Assembly: GCA_900542795.1 (NCBI GenBank)
Contig: UQPD01000004.1
Span: forward strand, 1 to 31,070
Reading direction: 5' to 3'
Length of the DNA stretch: 31,070 bases
Source of the DNA: an uncultured Prevotella sp.
GTDB taxonomy: Bacteria > Bacteroidota > Bacteroidia > Bacteroidales > Bacteroidaceae
The first letter of the stretch is position 1, and each line of letters opens with the position of its first letter. Of the stretch, positions 15,399-23,262 are shown piece by piece. A program made the position numbers and the translations under genes. The notes beneath the pieces were generated by a model, which had not been told where the DNA came from, made no database searches, and saw only the letters and a list, made by a program, of their open reading frames with translations.

Positions 15399-17312
15399 TT
15401 ACTCAAAGAATTGTTTCCAATCGTCCTTGGTAATTTTTTTCTTAGCAGGTTCGTACTCCTTTTGCTTATTCTTATTGCGTTTCTGTTTCTTTTCAGCTTT
15501 CCATTGCTGACGCATTTCGCGTGGATCGGCAGCTTCGGCATAGGTGCGACGGGTGCCACGACGTGAAGACTCCTTATGGTCAGCACGGCCCCCTTCTTTA
15601 CGATCGTTACGACCACCCTTGCGCTGACCACGACTACCTTCACGAGGAGCATCGTCTGAACGCTCTGCAGTATCTACCACCACTTTGCGATCGCCCACCT
15701 TTACACGCTTCATCTTGCTAAGTACCAATTCAGCATGCTCTGAAGGAACTTCAAAGAACGAACAATTATTCGTTAAATCAATACGACCAATTTCAACCTT
15801 TGCCCCACGTACATGGCGATTCACCAAATTGATGATTTCGCGAGCATAGAAATTGTCGCGCTTACCCAAGTTTATAAACAAACGGGTATAGCCCTCTTCT
15901 GCTTGGTGGTTGCCTTCTGCCCCACCCTTACGATGGTCACGACGGCTTTTTCCACCTTCATTTCCTTCTGAACGTCCACGATCTGTAGGTTGCTCAATAA
16001 CGGGAGCATTCGCATAGTAACGCAAGAAATGTCCAAACTCACGACTTACGATGCGCTTTATCAAGTCCTCTTTATTAAGCCATTCTAACTTACGGAAGAT
16101 CTCAGGCAAGAAGGGAGCGATTTCAGTTTCGTTTACTTCGATACGTTCCAACTCGTCCATTACCTTATAGAGTTGCTTGGTACAAATTTCTTGTGGTTCG
16201 GGCAATGTGCCAACCTCAAACTTCTTACCAATCACCTTTTCAATAATACGTACCTTCCCCTTTTCACGCAAGTGAATAATTGAGATACTTGTACCACGCT
16301 TACCAGCACGTCCTGTACGTCCTGAACGGTGCGTATAATTTTCTACATCATCGGGCAGACCATAATTTATAACATGCGTAAGGTCCTCCACATCAAGTCC
16401 ACGCGCTGCTACATCGGTAGCTACGAGCAACTGCGTATGGTGCTGACGGAACTTCTGCATGGTTAAGTCGCGTTGGGCTTGCGAAAGGTCACCATGCAAA
16501 GCCTCAGCATTATATCCATCGCGAATTAAATGGTCGGCAACCTCCTGTGTTTCCATACGGGTACGACAGAAGATAATGCCGTAAATGCGTGGATAATAGT
16601 CTACCACACGCTTCAACGCAGCATATTTATCTTTAGCCTGTACAAGATAGTAGATGTGATTAACATTCTCAGCACCTTCGTTACGCGAACCTACCACAAT
16701 TTCCTTATAGTCGTGCAAGTAGCTTTTGGCAATGCGTTCAATTTCCTTGCCCATTGTGGCAGAGAAAAGCAATGTGTTGCGCTCAGTAGGCACACCTGCT
16801 AAAATCTCATTGATGCTCTCCGTAAATCCCATGTTAAGCATTTCGTCGGCTTCGTCAAGCACTACGTTCTCCACAGCATCAAGTTTTGCCACACCTCTAT
16901 TCATAAGGTCAATGAGTCGACCTGGAGTAGCAACAATAACCTGTGCACCCTTACGAAGGGTACGGATTTGACTTTCTATGCTCGAACCACCATACACAGC
17001 TAACACATGGAGGTCGTCAATGTAACGCGAATATTCTTTAAGGTCGCCAGCTATTTGCAGACAGAGTTCGCGTGTGGGACTCAGTATGACGGCTTGCGTG
17101 CGGCGGTCTTTGGGATTGACTTTTTGCAACACGGGCAAACCAAACGCCGCCGTTTTACCTGTACCCGTTTGTGCCAACGCAATGACATCATTTCCTACAC
17201 CCAGAAGGTAGGGTATCACTTCTTCTTGTACAGGCATGGGGTGTTCGTATCCCATCTCGCTGATGGCGCGGCGTATTTCAGCCGAAACGCCTAACTCTTC
17301 AAATGTCTTCAA
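15399..17312 (-). CDS. DEAD-box RNA helicase with DbpA-type RNA-binding domain
   Basis: This ATP-dependent RNA helicase probably remodels rRNA or mRNA. From the proposed start (637 residues) there is a Q-motif region (FEELG...MPVQ), motif I AQTGTGKT (about 47-54), PTREL, VLDEADEML (about 152-160), SAT, and HRSGRTGRAGKRG. A DbpA-like RNA-binding domain follows (RLFINLGKRDNFYAREI), then an R/G/K-rich tail. The open frame runs up to a GTG at 17426, but a perfect promoter (17431-17462) would start transcription at almost that base. The extra 38 residues are also occupied by an 11-bp hairpin. Bacteroidota relatives, as I recall them, begin MKTFEELG, which here corresponds to a TTG at 17312. I therefore prefer TTG at 17312; GTG at 17426 is the alternative. 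Confidence 0.85.
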   Translation of the reverse strand: MKTFEELGVSAEIRRAISEMGYEHPMPVQEEVIPYLLGVGNDVIALAQTGTGKTAAFGLPVLQKVNPKDRRTQAVILSPTRELCLQIAGDLKEYSRYIDDLHVLAVYGGSSIESQIRTLRKGAQVIVATPGRLIDLMNRGVAKLDAVENVVLDEADEMLNMGFTESINEILAGVPTERNTLLFSATMGKEIERIAKSYLHDYKEIVVGSRNEGAENVNHIYYLVQAKDKYAALKRVVDYYPRIYGIIFCRTRMETQEVADHLIRDGYNAEALHGDLSQAQRDLTMQKFRQHHTQLLVATDVAARGLDVEDLTHVINYGLPDDVENYTHRSGRTGRAGKRGTSISIIHLREKGKVRIIEKVIGKKFEVGTLPEPQEICTKQLYKVMDELERIEVNETEIAPFLPEIFRKLEWLNKEDLIKRIVSREFGHFLRYYANAPVIEQPTDRGRSEGNEGGKSRRDHRKGGAEGNHQAEEGYTRLFINLGKRDNFYAREIINLVNRHVRGAKVEIGRIDLTNNCSFFEVPSEHAELVLSKMKRVKVGDRKVVVDTAERSDDAPREGSRGQRKGGRNDRKEGGRADHKESSRRGTRRTYAEAADPREMRQQWKAEKKQKRNKNKQKEYEPAKKKITKDDWKQFFE

Positions 17313-17346
17313 AATCGATTGTGGTGTTATTGGTGTATATACAAGA

Positions 17347-17386
17347 GCGGTTTGCAAGGCTTGAATTCTTTTGCATTGCAAACCGC
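17347..17386 (-). promoter_or_regulatory. Stem-loop in the helicase mRNA leader
   Basis: GCGGTTTGCAA (17347-17357) and TTGCAAACCGC (17376-17386) form a perfect 11-bp stem around an 18-nt loop. It lies between the mapped promoter boxes and the proposed TTG start, in a leader of about 115 nt. A cis-acting control element, such as cold-shock or auto-regulation, is plausible. Confidence 0.5.
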
Positions 17387-17430
17387 CATCTTTTGGAGCA
17401 GAAAAGGCATAAGGGCACATTTCCACGTTG

Positions 17431-17462
17431 CAAAATTACGGATAAAAGGGGAAATTGGCAAA
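17431..17462 (-). promoter_or_regulatory. Promoter of the DEAD-box helicase gene
   Basis: On the minus strand TTTG (17459-17462) is followed after 20 bp by TAATTTTG (17431-17438), both perfect matches. The predicted start of transcription is near 17427. Confidence 0.75.
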
Positions 17463-17492
17463 CTAAACGCTGATTTTCAATTCAAAGTAGGC

Positions 17493-17559
17493 AATAAGTA
17501 GGTAAGTATTCAATATAAATTCTGTTACAGAATAAAATAATTTTGAATACCTACTTATT
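17493..17559. repeat. Large intergenic palindrome (copy 3 of the TAAGTAGGTATTCAA family)
   Basis: The right arm 17543-17559 (TTGAATACCTACTTATT) faces a left arm at 17493-17513 that differs by a 4-nt insertion. Between them is a smaller perfect hairpin ATTCTG-TTA-CAGAAT (17519-17533). It lies in the gap between the dprA stop and the helicase promoter and may end dprA transcription. Confidence 0.6.
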
Positions 17560-17600
17560 CTTACCAACTTATGAAACGATTTTTTCAGCATAGCAACTTA

Positions 17601-18719
17601 TTATCCCCTCACCCTATACCGATTGCCTGGCATACGCTTTACGGCATCTTTATCTTCAAGATCAAAAAGTATATCGGTTAGTTGTGACAAGGACATTTGC
17701 AAGGCTTGCGATAACTGATCTATACTCATGTCATCTGCTCCACGCAATGCACCGAGCACTTTTTCTTGCTCTACACTAAATTCTGGGAAAAGTTGCCGTT
17801 CTTGTGGAACATTAGCTTCTGCTTTCCAATTAAGGGCATCCAATATATCATCTGCCGAAGTTACGAGTTGGGCAACATTCCGTCGTATCAGATTATTACA
17901 CCCTACGGCTGTTGTATCGGTTATACGACCTGGCACAGCCAACACATCGCGATTATAACTATCGGCTATGCGAGCTGTAATGAGTGAACCACCCTGTTCG
18001 GCACTCTCCACAACCAATGTAGCCGATGACATACCTGCTACAATACGATTGCGACGTACAAAGTTTCCCTTGTCAGGCACCGTACCCGAAAAATATTCTG
18101 TAAGCAAAGCCCCATGAAGCACCATCTGTTCGGCCGTTGCACGATGATTTCTTGGATAAATACGGTCAAGGCCATGGGCTAACACTGCCGCTGTGTCAAT
18201 ATTATTTACCAAACAAGCACGATGCGCATGAATATCCACCCCATAAGCTAAACCACTGATTACCAACAGGTCTGGTATCTTTTTAGCAAGTTCTGACATC
18301 AACTTTTCACACACTTGTTTACCATATTCTGATATATTTCGAGTACCCACTACGCTAATAATGTGACGTCGGTTAAGGGAGGCACAGCCACAGCTAAATA
18401 GTTGAAGCGGACGATCAATCACTTCAGACGATTGTAACAGCAAGGGATAGTCAGAACTGGTACATGGAAGAACGCGTATGTGATGTTCATCGCAAAAGTC
18501 CATTTCGCGCAATGCTGCGTCACGTGCCGTTTGCATAGCATAGCGGTCGGCTCGCAACGTAGCCCAAGTTGAATTGGCTGGATGTGTGTCAGCCACGGCA
18601 GCTCGTGCCGAGCCATAGTAATCAATCAAGGCTAAGGCCTGCGATTGGGTAAGACCTTGCCAACGACTGAGCATAAGGGTGGAAAGTATTTCGTCGTTTT
18701 CTTCGGGAGTGCGTTGCAT
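17601..18719 (-). CDS. dprA: DNA-processing protein A
   Basis: DprA binds incoming single-stranded DNA and loads RecA in natural transformation, in the cytoplasm. The 372 residues have a SAM-like N-terminal part, then the Rossmann fold with VVGTRNISEYG (about 121-131), the nucleotide-like loop ISGLAYGVDIHAHRA (about 153-167), AHGLDRIYP, FVRRNRIVAGMS and GSLITARIA. A C-terminal winged-helix domain follows (MSIDQLSQALQMSLSQLTDIL, in pieces, about 333-355). It is full length. It is the last gene of a leftward set with the thioesterase (60 bp gap) and the DUF2851 protein. No other competence genes are in the window. Confidence 0.95.
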   Translation of the reverse strand: MQRTPEENDEILSTLMLSRWQGLTQSQALALIDYYGSARAAVADTHPANSTWATLRADRYAMQTARDAALREMDFCDEHHIRVLPCTSSDYPLLLQSSEVIDRPLQLFSCGCASLNRRHIISVVGTRNISEYGKQVCEKLMSELAKKIPDLLVISGLAYGVDIHAHRACLVNNIDTAAVLAHGLDRIYPRNHRATAEQMVLHGALLTEYFSGTVPDKGNFVRRNRIVAGMSSATLVVESAEQGGSLITARIADSYNRDVLAVPGRITDTTAVGCNNLIRRNVAQLVTSADDILDALNWKAEANVPQERQLFPEFSVEQEKVLGALRGADDMSIDQLSQALQMSLSQLTDILFDLEDKDAVKRMPGNRYRVRG

Positions 18720-18779
18720 ATTATAGGTATAGGTTTCTCAACAATCTTGTAATGGATGAAAAGGCACTACGAAATTGCA

Positions 18780-19181
18780 CTATTGAGCATCGTTAAAAAA
18801 GATCTGATTGAGTTCATCGCAGTCGCTCAGTTTGCCGTTAATCAAACAAACAGTTTCAACGGTTGACTTGAACACAACACGCATATCGGGCAAACGATAA
18901 ATGTCTTGCACAAAAACATACTTAATGCCTTCCTTGCGTAGAGCAAGTTTCGACACAAACTCATCACCACTACGCAGCGGAGTTTTAAAACGAAGTTGCA
19001 TACCCGACACAACAGCATCTATGCCACGCGCATGGAGTTGAGCAAAACTTACACCATGCGCATTCAAAAACTCATGACGGGTGTGTTCCGTGTAATGTTG
19101 ATAGTTAGCATTATTCACAATGCCTTGAAGATCGCACTCATAATCGCGCACCTTAAACGCGAGTTCATATATGTAGTTCAT
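18780..19181 (-). CDS. Hotdog-fold acyl-CoA thioesterase (YbgC/FcbC-like)
   Basis: This protein hydrolyses acyl-CoA thioesters in the cytoplasm. Its 133 residues are typical of the 4-hydroxybenzoyl-CoA thioesterase family. YECDLQGIVNNANYQHYTEH (about 14-33) is the family signature with the active-site aspartate of the D-x-x-G-x-V/I-x-x-x-x-Y pattern. ALRKEGIKYVFVQDIY is the central strand region. Substrate specificity cannot be told; the YbgC group takes short or phospholipid-related acyl-CoAs. It lies 51 bp after the DUF2851 gene and 60 bp before dprA, with no promoter boxes in between, so co-transcription is likely. Confidence 0.88.
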   Translation of the reverse strand: MNYIYELAFKVRDYECDLQGIVNNANYQHYTEHTRHEFLNAHGVSFAQLHARGIDAVVSGMQLRFKTPLRSGDEFVSKLALRKEGIKYVFVQDIYRLPDMRVVFKSTVETVCLINGKLSDCDELNQIFFNDAQ

Positions 19182-19232
19182 TGTTTCTCTTTTTTTATTT
19201 TTAAAATCGATTTTCTTCGAACTTTTTTATAC

Positions 19233-20519
19233 CTATCCCTCTCCTCTCAAATATTCTGCTCCAAAGCGACAACGCAGACAATCCTTTCGGTCACAATAAT
19301 TACGACGAAGTTGAATAAGAGCCTGACTGTCGGCGGCGTGCTGCACATGCAAACCAGCCCGTTCCCAACAACGAGTAATGTAGTTACGTTCAGCTGGCAG
19401 TTTTTCTAAAAGTTCAAAAGCACGTTCAGCCAAATTCTCATCCATGCGTTGCCTACCATAAGCAAAATATAAGGGCGAAGCTGTGTTAATGATTAGCAAA
19501 TTGAGCGAAGCCGTTTGCAAGGTCTTTTCGCTTTCCTTGCTTTCCTCGCCAAAGGCATAATGGGTGCGCCAATAGGCTGTCACCCCTACTCTGAACAACC
19601 GATGCAACTCTTCGATGGATTGAGCTTCGAGCAAATGCGAAAAGTCGGCACGATGTTCTGAGTAAAGACGTGCCAGTTGCGAAAGACGCACATGCGGGAA
19701 GTTTTGCGGACGCAATCTGCCAAACTTCCACACCATCGCATCAATAGGTTGCACACCAAACTTGTGTTGCAAAAAGGCATACTCACTTTTCAGACGCATG
19801 TAATAACTGTCGCGGCGTTCAGGTTTCACTAAATTATCGTTGAGTAATCCTGCTTGTCCCATAAAGAAAGCTTCAACCTGAAACACATCATCGCGATGCT
19901 TACCTATGTGCTGCGGATTGATGGTAGCAGCCCATTGTTCAAAAGCCTGCGCATTCGTGCCAAAACCAAAGTTACGCGCAAGGGTCATAAAGAAAGCATG
20001 TTCCCAATCGCCACCTGTTTGCTGCAAATAGCCTTGCACTCGCTGCGTCTTTTCTTCCAAACGTTCCACTGTGAGGCGACTCATCCACGCATGCACCGTG
20101 AGTTGGGAAATATTGGGGATAATGCGATAACAAGGCGGATAAGTTTCTTCGTTCAGCAATTCTTGATAATGTGCCTTCAAGTCTGATGGCACCGTAAGTT
20201 GCAACTGAGGTAATGTTTTTCCATCGGCAGTACATACCTCCATGTTGATGTTAGTCACCACATGGAGTATCACGTTGTTATAAGCTGCGTCAATTTCGTG
20301 ATGGTGGGCATACCAGTCTGACGCCTGTTCGTGTATCTCCACATTGCCCGCCCATAACATACCATTCAGTTTTATCTTAGCATTAAAAAAGTCGGGCCCC
20401 GCATTGAGCATGTTATGCACACCAGGGTCTATTACCTCCACCGTTTGTCCGTCGGAGGTAACAAGGGGCGAAGCACCATAAATGCGATGCTTCCACACGT
20501 AATGGACCAGGTATTCCAT
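19233..20519 (-). CDS. DUF2851 family protein, function unknown
   Basis: The product matches the conserved Bacteroidota DUF2851 family (LVHYVWKHRIYG, DPGVHNMLNAGPDFFNAKI, WAGNVEIHEQASDWY, YNNVILHVV). It has no signal peptide or membrane segment. The C-terminal end has a cysteine cluster C-x4-C-x2-C (NYCDRKDCLRCRFG), possibly metal-binding. The open frame extends to 20630, but a perfect leftward promoter at 20546-20576 makes that start impossible for its own transcript. ATG at 20519 (MEYLVHYVWKH, 428 residues) fits the usual family start; ATG at 20531 is the alternative. It heads a probable operon with the thioesterase and dprA. The acidic and histidine residues DW...H...E hint at a nuclease-like fold, but this is a guess. 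Confidence 0.85.
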   Translation of the reverse strand: MEYLVHYVWKHRIYGASPLVTSDGQTVEVIDPGVHNMLNAGPDFFNAKIKLNGMLWAGNVEIHEQASDWYAHHHEIDAAYNNVILHVVTNINMEVCTADGKTLPQLQLTVPSDLKAHYQELLNEETYPPCYRIIPNISQLTVHAWMSRLTVERLEEKTQRVQGYLQQTGGDWEHAFFMTLARNFGFGTNAQAFEQWAATINPQHIGKHRDDVFQVEAFFMGQAGLLNDNLVKPERRDSYYMRLKSEYAFLQHKFGVQPIDAMVWKFGRLRPQNFPHVRLSQLARLYSEHRADFSHLLEAQSIEELHRLFRVGVTAYWRTHYAFGEESKESEKTLQTASLNLLIINTASPLYFAYGRQRMDENLAERAFELLEKLPAERNYITRCWERAGLHVQHAADSQALIQLRRNYCDRKDCLRCRFGAEYLRGEG

Positions 20520-20545
20520 ATATTCTTCCATATTGGTTAAACTGA

Positions 20546-20576
20546 CAAAGGTAAGTTTTTTTTGAAATCCAACAAA
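20546..20576 (-). promoter_or_regulatory. Promoter of the DUF2851-thioesterase-dprA set
   Basis: On the minus strand TTTG (20573-20576) is followed after exactly 19 bp by TACCTTTG (20546-20553). Both boxes are perfect. Transcription would start near 20542, which fixes the gene start at 20531 or 20519. Confidence 0.75.
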
Positions 20577-20584
20577 TAGGGGAA

Positions 20585-20615
20585 GTTGATAAATCAAGAA
20601 AAACTTGTAATTTTG
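20585..20615 (+). promoter_or_regulatory. Promoter of mnmG
   Basis: GTTG (20585-20588, one off TTTG) is followed after 19 bp by TAATTTTG (20608-20615). The leader to the mnmG ATG is about 20 nt. It stands back to back with the DUF2851 promoter, the -33 boxes being only 8 bp apart. Confidence 0.7.
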
Positions 20616-20638
20616 CGGAAAATTGATCATAACTACGT

Positions 20639-22516
20639 ATGGAAACTATCTTTCATTATGATGTAGTTGTCATTGGTGCAGGTCATGCTGGCTGCGAAGC
20701 GGCAAGTGCTGCTGCTCGCATGGGAGCCAAAACCTGCTTGGTGACAATGGACATGAACAAAATAGCGCAAATGAGTTGCAACCCTGCCGTAGGTGGTATT
20801 GCCAAAGGTCAGATTGTACGCGAAATTGATGCGCTTGGCGGAATGATGGGCGAAGTGACGGATGCCACTTCCATTCAGTTTCGCATGCTCAACCGCTCAA
20901 AGGGACCTGCCATGTGGAGTCCGCGTGCGCAATGCGACCGTGCACGTTTTATTACAGAATGGAGGCTTCGCCTTGAAAACACCCCCAACCTAAACATCTG
21001 GCAAGACGAAGCAACCGAGATTCTTACTAAGGACGGACAAGTTACTGGTGTTCGTACCATTTGGGGCGCCACCTTGTTAGCCCGTGCTGTAGTCGTTACT
21101 GCAGGAACTTTTCTGCGTGGATTGATGCACATTGGTCGCAAGCAAGTAGCGGGTGGACGTTGCGCTGAACCCGCTGCAGCATTCCTCACCGAAAGCATCA
21201 CACGTTTGGGCATTCATTCCAACAGAATGAAAACAGGTACTCCAGTCCGCATTGACAAGCGTTCTGTTCATCTCGACGAAATGGAGGTACAGCCAGGTGA
21301 AACCGATTTTCATCGTTTTTCATTTATCAGTCCGATGCGCCCCTTGCCCCAACTTCCTTGTTGGACCGTTAACACCAATGCTGCCGTACACGAGATGTTG
21401 CGTTCGGGATTGGCAGATTCACCACTCTATAACGGACAGATTAAAAGTATCGGTCCCAGATACTGCCCCAGCATCGAAACCAAGATTGTAACCTTCCCCG
21501 ATCGCGACCATCATCCTTTGTTTTTGGAACCCGAAGGTGTTGAAACCAACGAGCTCTACTTAAACGGCTTTTCATCGAGTCTGCCAATGGACGTACAGAT
21601 TGAAGCACTCAAGCGCATTCCTTGCTTCCGCGACATCGTTATCTATCGTCCAGGCTATGCCATCGAATACGATTTCTTCGACCCCACACAATTACACCAT
21701 TCGTTGGAAACAAAGAAAATCGATGGATTGTTTATGGCAGGACAGGTTAACGGAACCACGGGTTATGAGGAAGCAGCCGGACAAGGTTTAATTGCTGGCA
21801 TCAATGCAGCATTGAAGTGTAGCGGTAACGAGCCTTTTGTTTTGCATCGTGACGAAGCTTATATTGGCGTTCTTATCGACGACTTGGTCACAAAAGGTGT
21901 TGACGAACCTTACCGCATGTTTACCTCACGTGCTGAATATCGCATCTTGCTCCGTCAGGACAATGCCGATGTTCGTCTCACACCTTACGCTGAAAAATTA
22001 GGATTGGCTTCGCCCGACCGCATCAAACGCTTTCATGCTAAAAAGGAGAAGATTGACGAAATTATCGCATTCTGCAAACAATACCCCATCAAACCGCAAA
22101 ACATCAATGCTTTCCTCGAAAGCGTAGGAACCACCCCACTCCAACGCGGTTGCAAACTTTTCGACCTTATCAACCGTCCGCAAATTTCTCTACAAAACCT
22201 CTCAGACGAAATAAGCGAATTTAAAGACTTCCTCCATCAAATTACTATAGATGCGGAAGAAACCATTGAGGCGGCTGAAATCGAAATGAAGTATCATGGT
22301 TACATTGCTCGCGAGCGTGCATTGGCTGACAAGATGCAAAGATTAGAGAATATCAAAATTCGCGGTCACTTCGACTACAACAGCATAACGCAGTTAAGCA
22401 CCGAAGCTCGTCAAAAGCTTACTGCTATTGACCCTGAAACTTTGGCACAAGCAGGACGTATTCCTGGCGTATCACCGAGCGACATCAGTGTCTTGCTCGT
22501 TTTAATGGGACGATAA
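20639..22516 (+). CDS. mnmG: tRNA uridine-5-carboxymethylaminomethyl modification enzyme, FAD subunit
   Basis: With MnmE this enzyme installs the cmnm5 group on wobble U34 of several tRNAs, including tRNA-Gln(UUG), whose gene is also in this window. The 625 residues begin with the FAD-binding loop VVIGAGHAGCEAA (about 9-21). CNPAVGGIAKGQIVREIDALGG (in two parts, about 46-67), GPRYCPSIETKI (about 274-285) and a C-terminal helical MnmE/tRNA-binding part (SDISVLLVLMGR) follow. The two signature regions with the conserved cysteines (SCNPA and YCPSIE) are present. The ATG at 20639 is 23 nt after the -7 box. It is full length. Confidence 0.97.
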   Translation: METIFHYDVVVIGAGHAGCEAASAAARMGAKTCLVTMDMNKIAQMSCNPAVGGIAKGQIVREIDALGGMMGEVTDATSIQFRMLNRSKGPAMWSPRAQCDRARFITEWRLRLENTPNLNIWQDEATEILTKDGQVTGVRTIWGATLLARAVVVTAGTFLRGLMHIGRKQVAGGRCAEPAAAFLTESITRLGIHSNRMKTGTPVRIDKRSVHLDEMEVQPGETDFHRFSFISPMRPLPQLPCWTVNTNAAVHEMLRSGLADSPLYNGQIKSIGPRYCPSIETKIVTFPDRDHHPLFLEPEGVETNELYLNGFSSSLPMDVQIEALKRIPCFRDIVIYRPGYAIEYDFFDPTQLHHSLETKKIDGLFMAGQVNGTTGYEEAAGQGLIAGINAALKCSGNEPFVLHRDEAYIGVLIDDLVTKGVDEPYRMFTSRAEYRILLRQDNADVRLTPYAEKLGLASPDRIKRFHAKKEKIDEIIAFCKQYPIKPQNINAFLESVGTTPLQRGCKLFDLINRPQISLQNLSDEISEFKDFLHQITIDAEETIEAAEIEMKYHGYIARERALADKMQRLENIKIRGHFDYNSITQLSTEARQKLTAIDPETLAQAGRIPGVSPSDISVLLVLMGR

Positions 22517-22548
22517 ATTTGCATCGCACATTACAAGGCTTAAGCATT

Positions 22549-22613
22549 CGCTCTTATTAGAGGCTCTATGTAAACATTATAGCCTTGAGCGCCTACTTGA
22601 AGCATTACTTCAA
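22549..22613 (+). other. Structured intergenic RNA after mnmG
   Basis: CGCTC (22549-22553) faces GAGCG (22587-22591), enclosing AGGCT (22561-22565)/AGCCT (22581-22585). A second hairpin TTGAAG (22597-22602)/CTTCAA (22608-22613) follows. There is no good U-tract. They may slow or end mnmG transcription before apt. No known RNA family is recognised. Confidence 0.35.
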
Positions 22614-22675
22614 ATAAAGTCTCTAAGAACGCCGCTAAACACGCATAACAACCTTTTTAGAGGCATTGTTCCTCA

Positions 22676-22691
22676 CGTTCCACGTGAAACA
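22676..22691. other. parS-like centromere site 1
   Basis: The sequence CGTTCCACGTGAAACA matches the bacterial parS consensus TGTTNCACGTGAAACA at every fixed position except the first. parS is bound by ParB and helps segregate the chromosome near the replication origin. It lies in the mnmG-apt gap, 35 bp before the apt start. ParA/ParB genes are not in the window. Confidence 0.75.
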
Positions 22692-22725
22692 AACCTACAT
22701 AAAGCATATAATAATCAACGATTTT

Positions 22726-23262
22726 ATGAATACAAAACTGTTATTAGACAATCTGAGAACAGTGTACGACTTCCCGAAGCCAGGCATTCACTTCAAAGAT
22801 GTCACGACACTCTTCAAAAACCACGATTGCATCGAAGAAATGACGCAAGAGTTGGTACGTATTTACAAAGACAAAGGCATTACCAAAGTTGTAGGCATTG
22901 AGAGCCGTGGCTTCGTTATGGGAGCTATCTTGGCTGAAAAGCTCGGTGCAGGTTTTGTTATGGCTCGTAAACCTGGCAAACTTCCTGCCGAAAGTCGCAA
23001 AGCCACTTATTTAAAGGAGTATGGATACGACACCATCGAAATTCACGCCGATGCTATCGAACCGAATGATGTAGTGCTTATCCATGACGATTTGCTCGCA
23101 ACAGGAGGTTCTATGCAAGCCGCATACGACCTCGTTCAACTGTTTAAACCGAAAAAAACGTACATAAACTTCCTCATCGAATTACAGATGGAAGGACTCG
23201 AAGGACGTAAATTCTTAGGAAAGGATTTAAACATTACTACCCTTTTGACCATCAACGAATGA
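22726..23262 (+). CDS. apt: Adenine phosphoribosyltransferase
   Basis: It salvages adenine to AMP using PRPP in the cytoplasm. The 178 residues contain the N-terminal VYDFPKPGIHFKDVT hood segment, GIESRGFVMGAILA (about 64-77) and the PRPP-binding loop VLIHDDLLATGGSM (about 117-130). The open frame reaches back to a TTG at 22666, but that stretch reads through the parS-like site (giving FHVKQ). The family begins at the ATG at 22726 (MNTKLLLDNLRTVYDFP). Its stop overlaps the uvrC start by 4 bp (ATGA), so translation is coupled. It is normal length. Confidence 0.96.
   Translation: MNTKLLLDNLRTVYDFPKPGIHFKDVTTLFKNHDCIEEMTQELVRIYKDKGITKVVGIESRGFVMGAILAEKLGAGFVMARKPGKLPAESRKATYLKEYGYDTIEIHADAIEPNDVVLIHDDLLATGGSMQAAYDLVQLFKPKKTYINFLIELQMEGLEGRKFLGKDLNITTLLTINE

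Noticed and set aside
19854..20186. Plus-strand open frame antisense to the DUF2851 gene
   Set aside because: It is a shadow frame with no recognisable domain. Similar long antisense frames over argB, parE, typA and the helicase were rejected for the same reason.
22666..22725. Longer apt open frame from a TTG at 22666
   Set aside because: The extra 20 codons read through the parS-like site and have no place in the conserved apt N-terminus; the ATG at 22726 fits the family.
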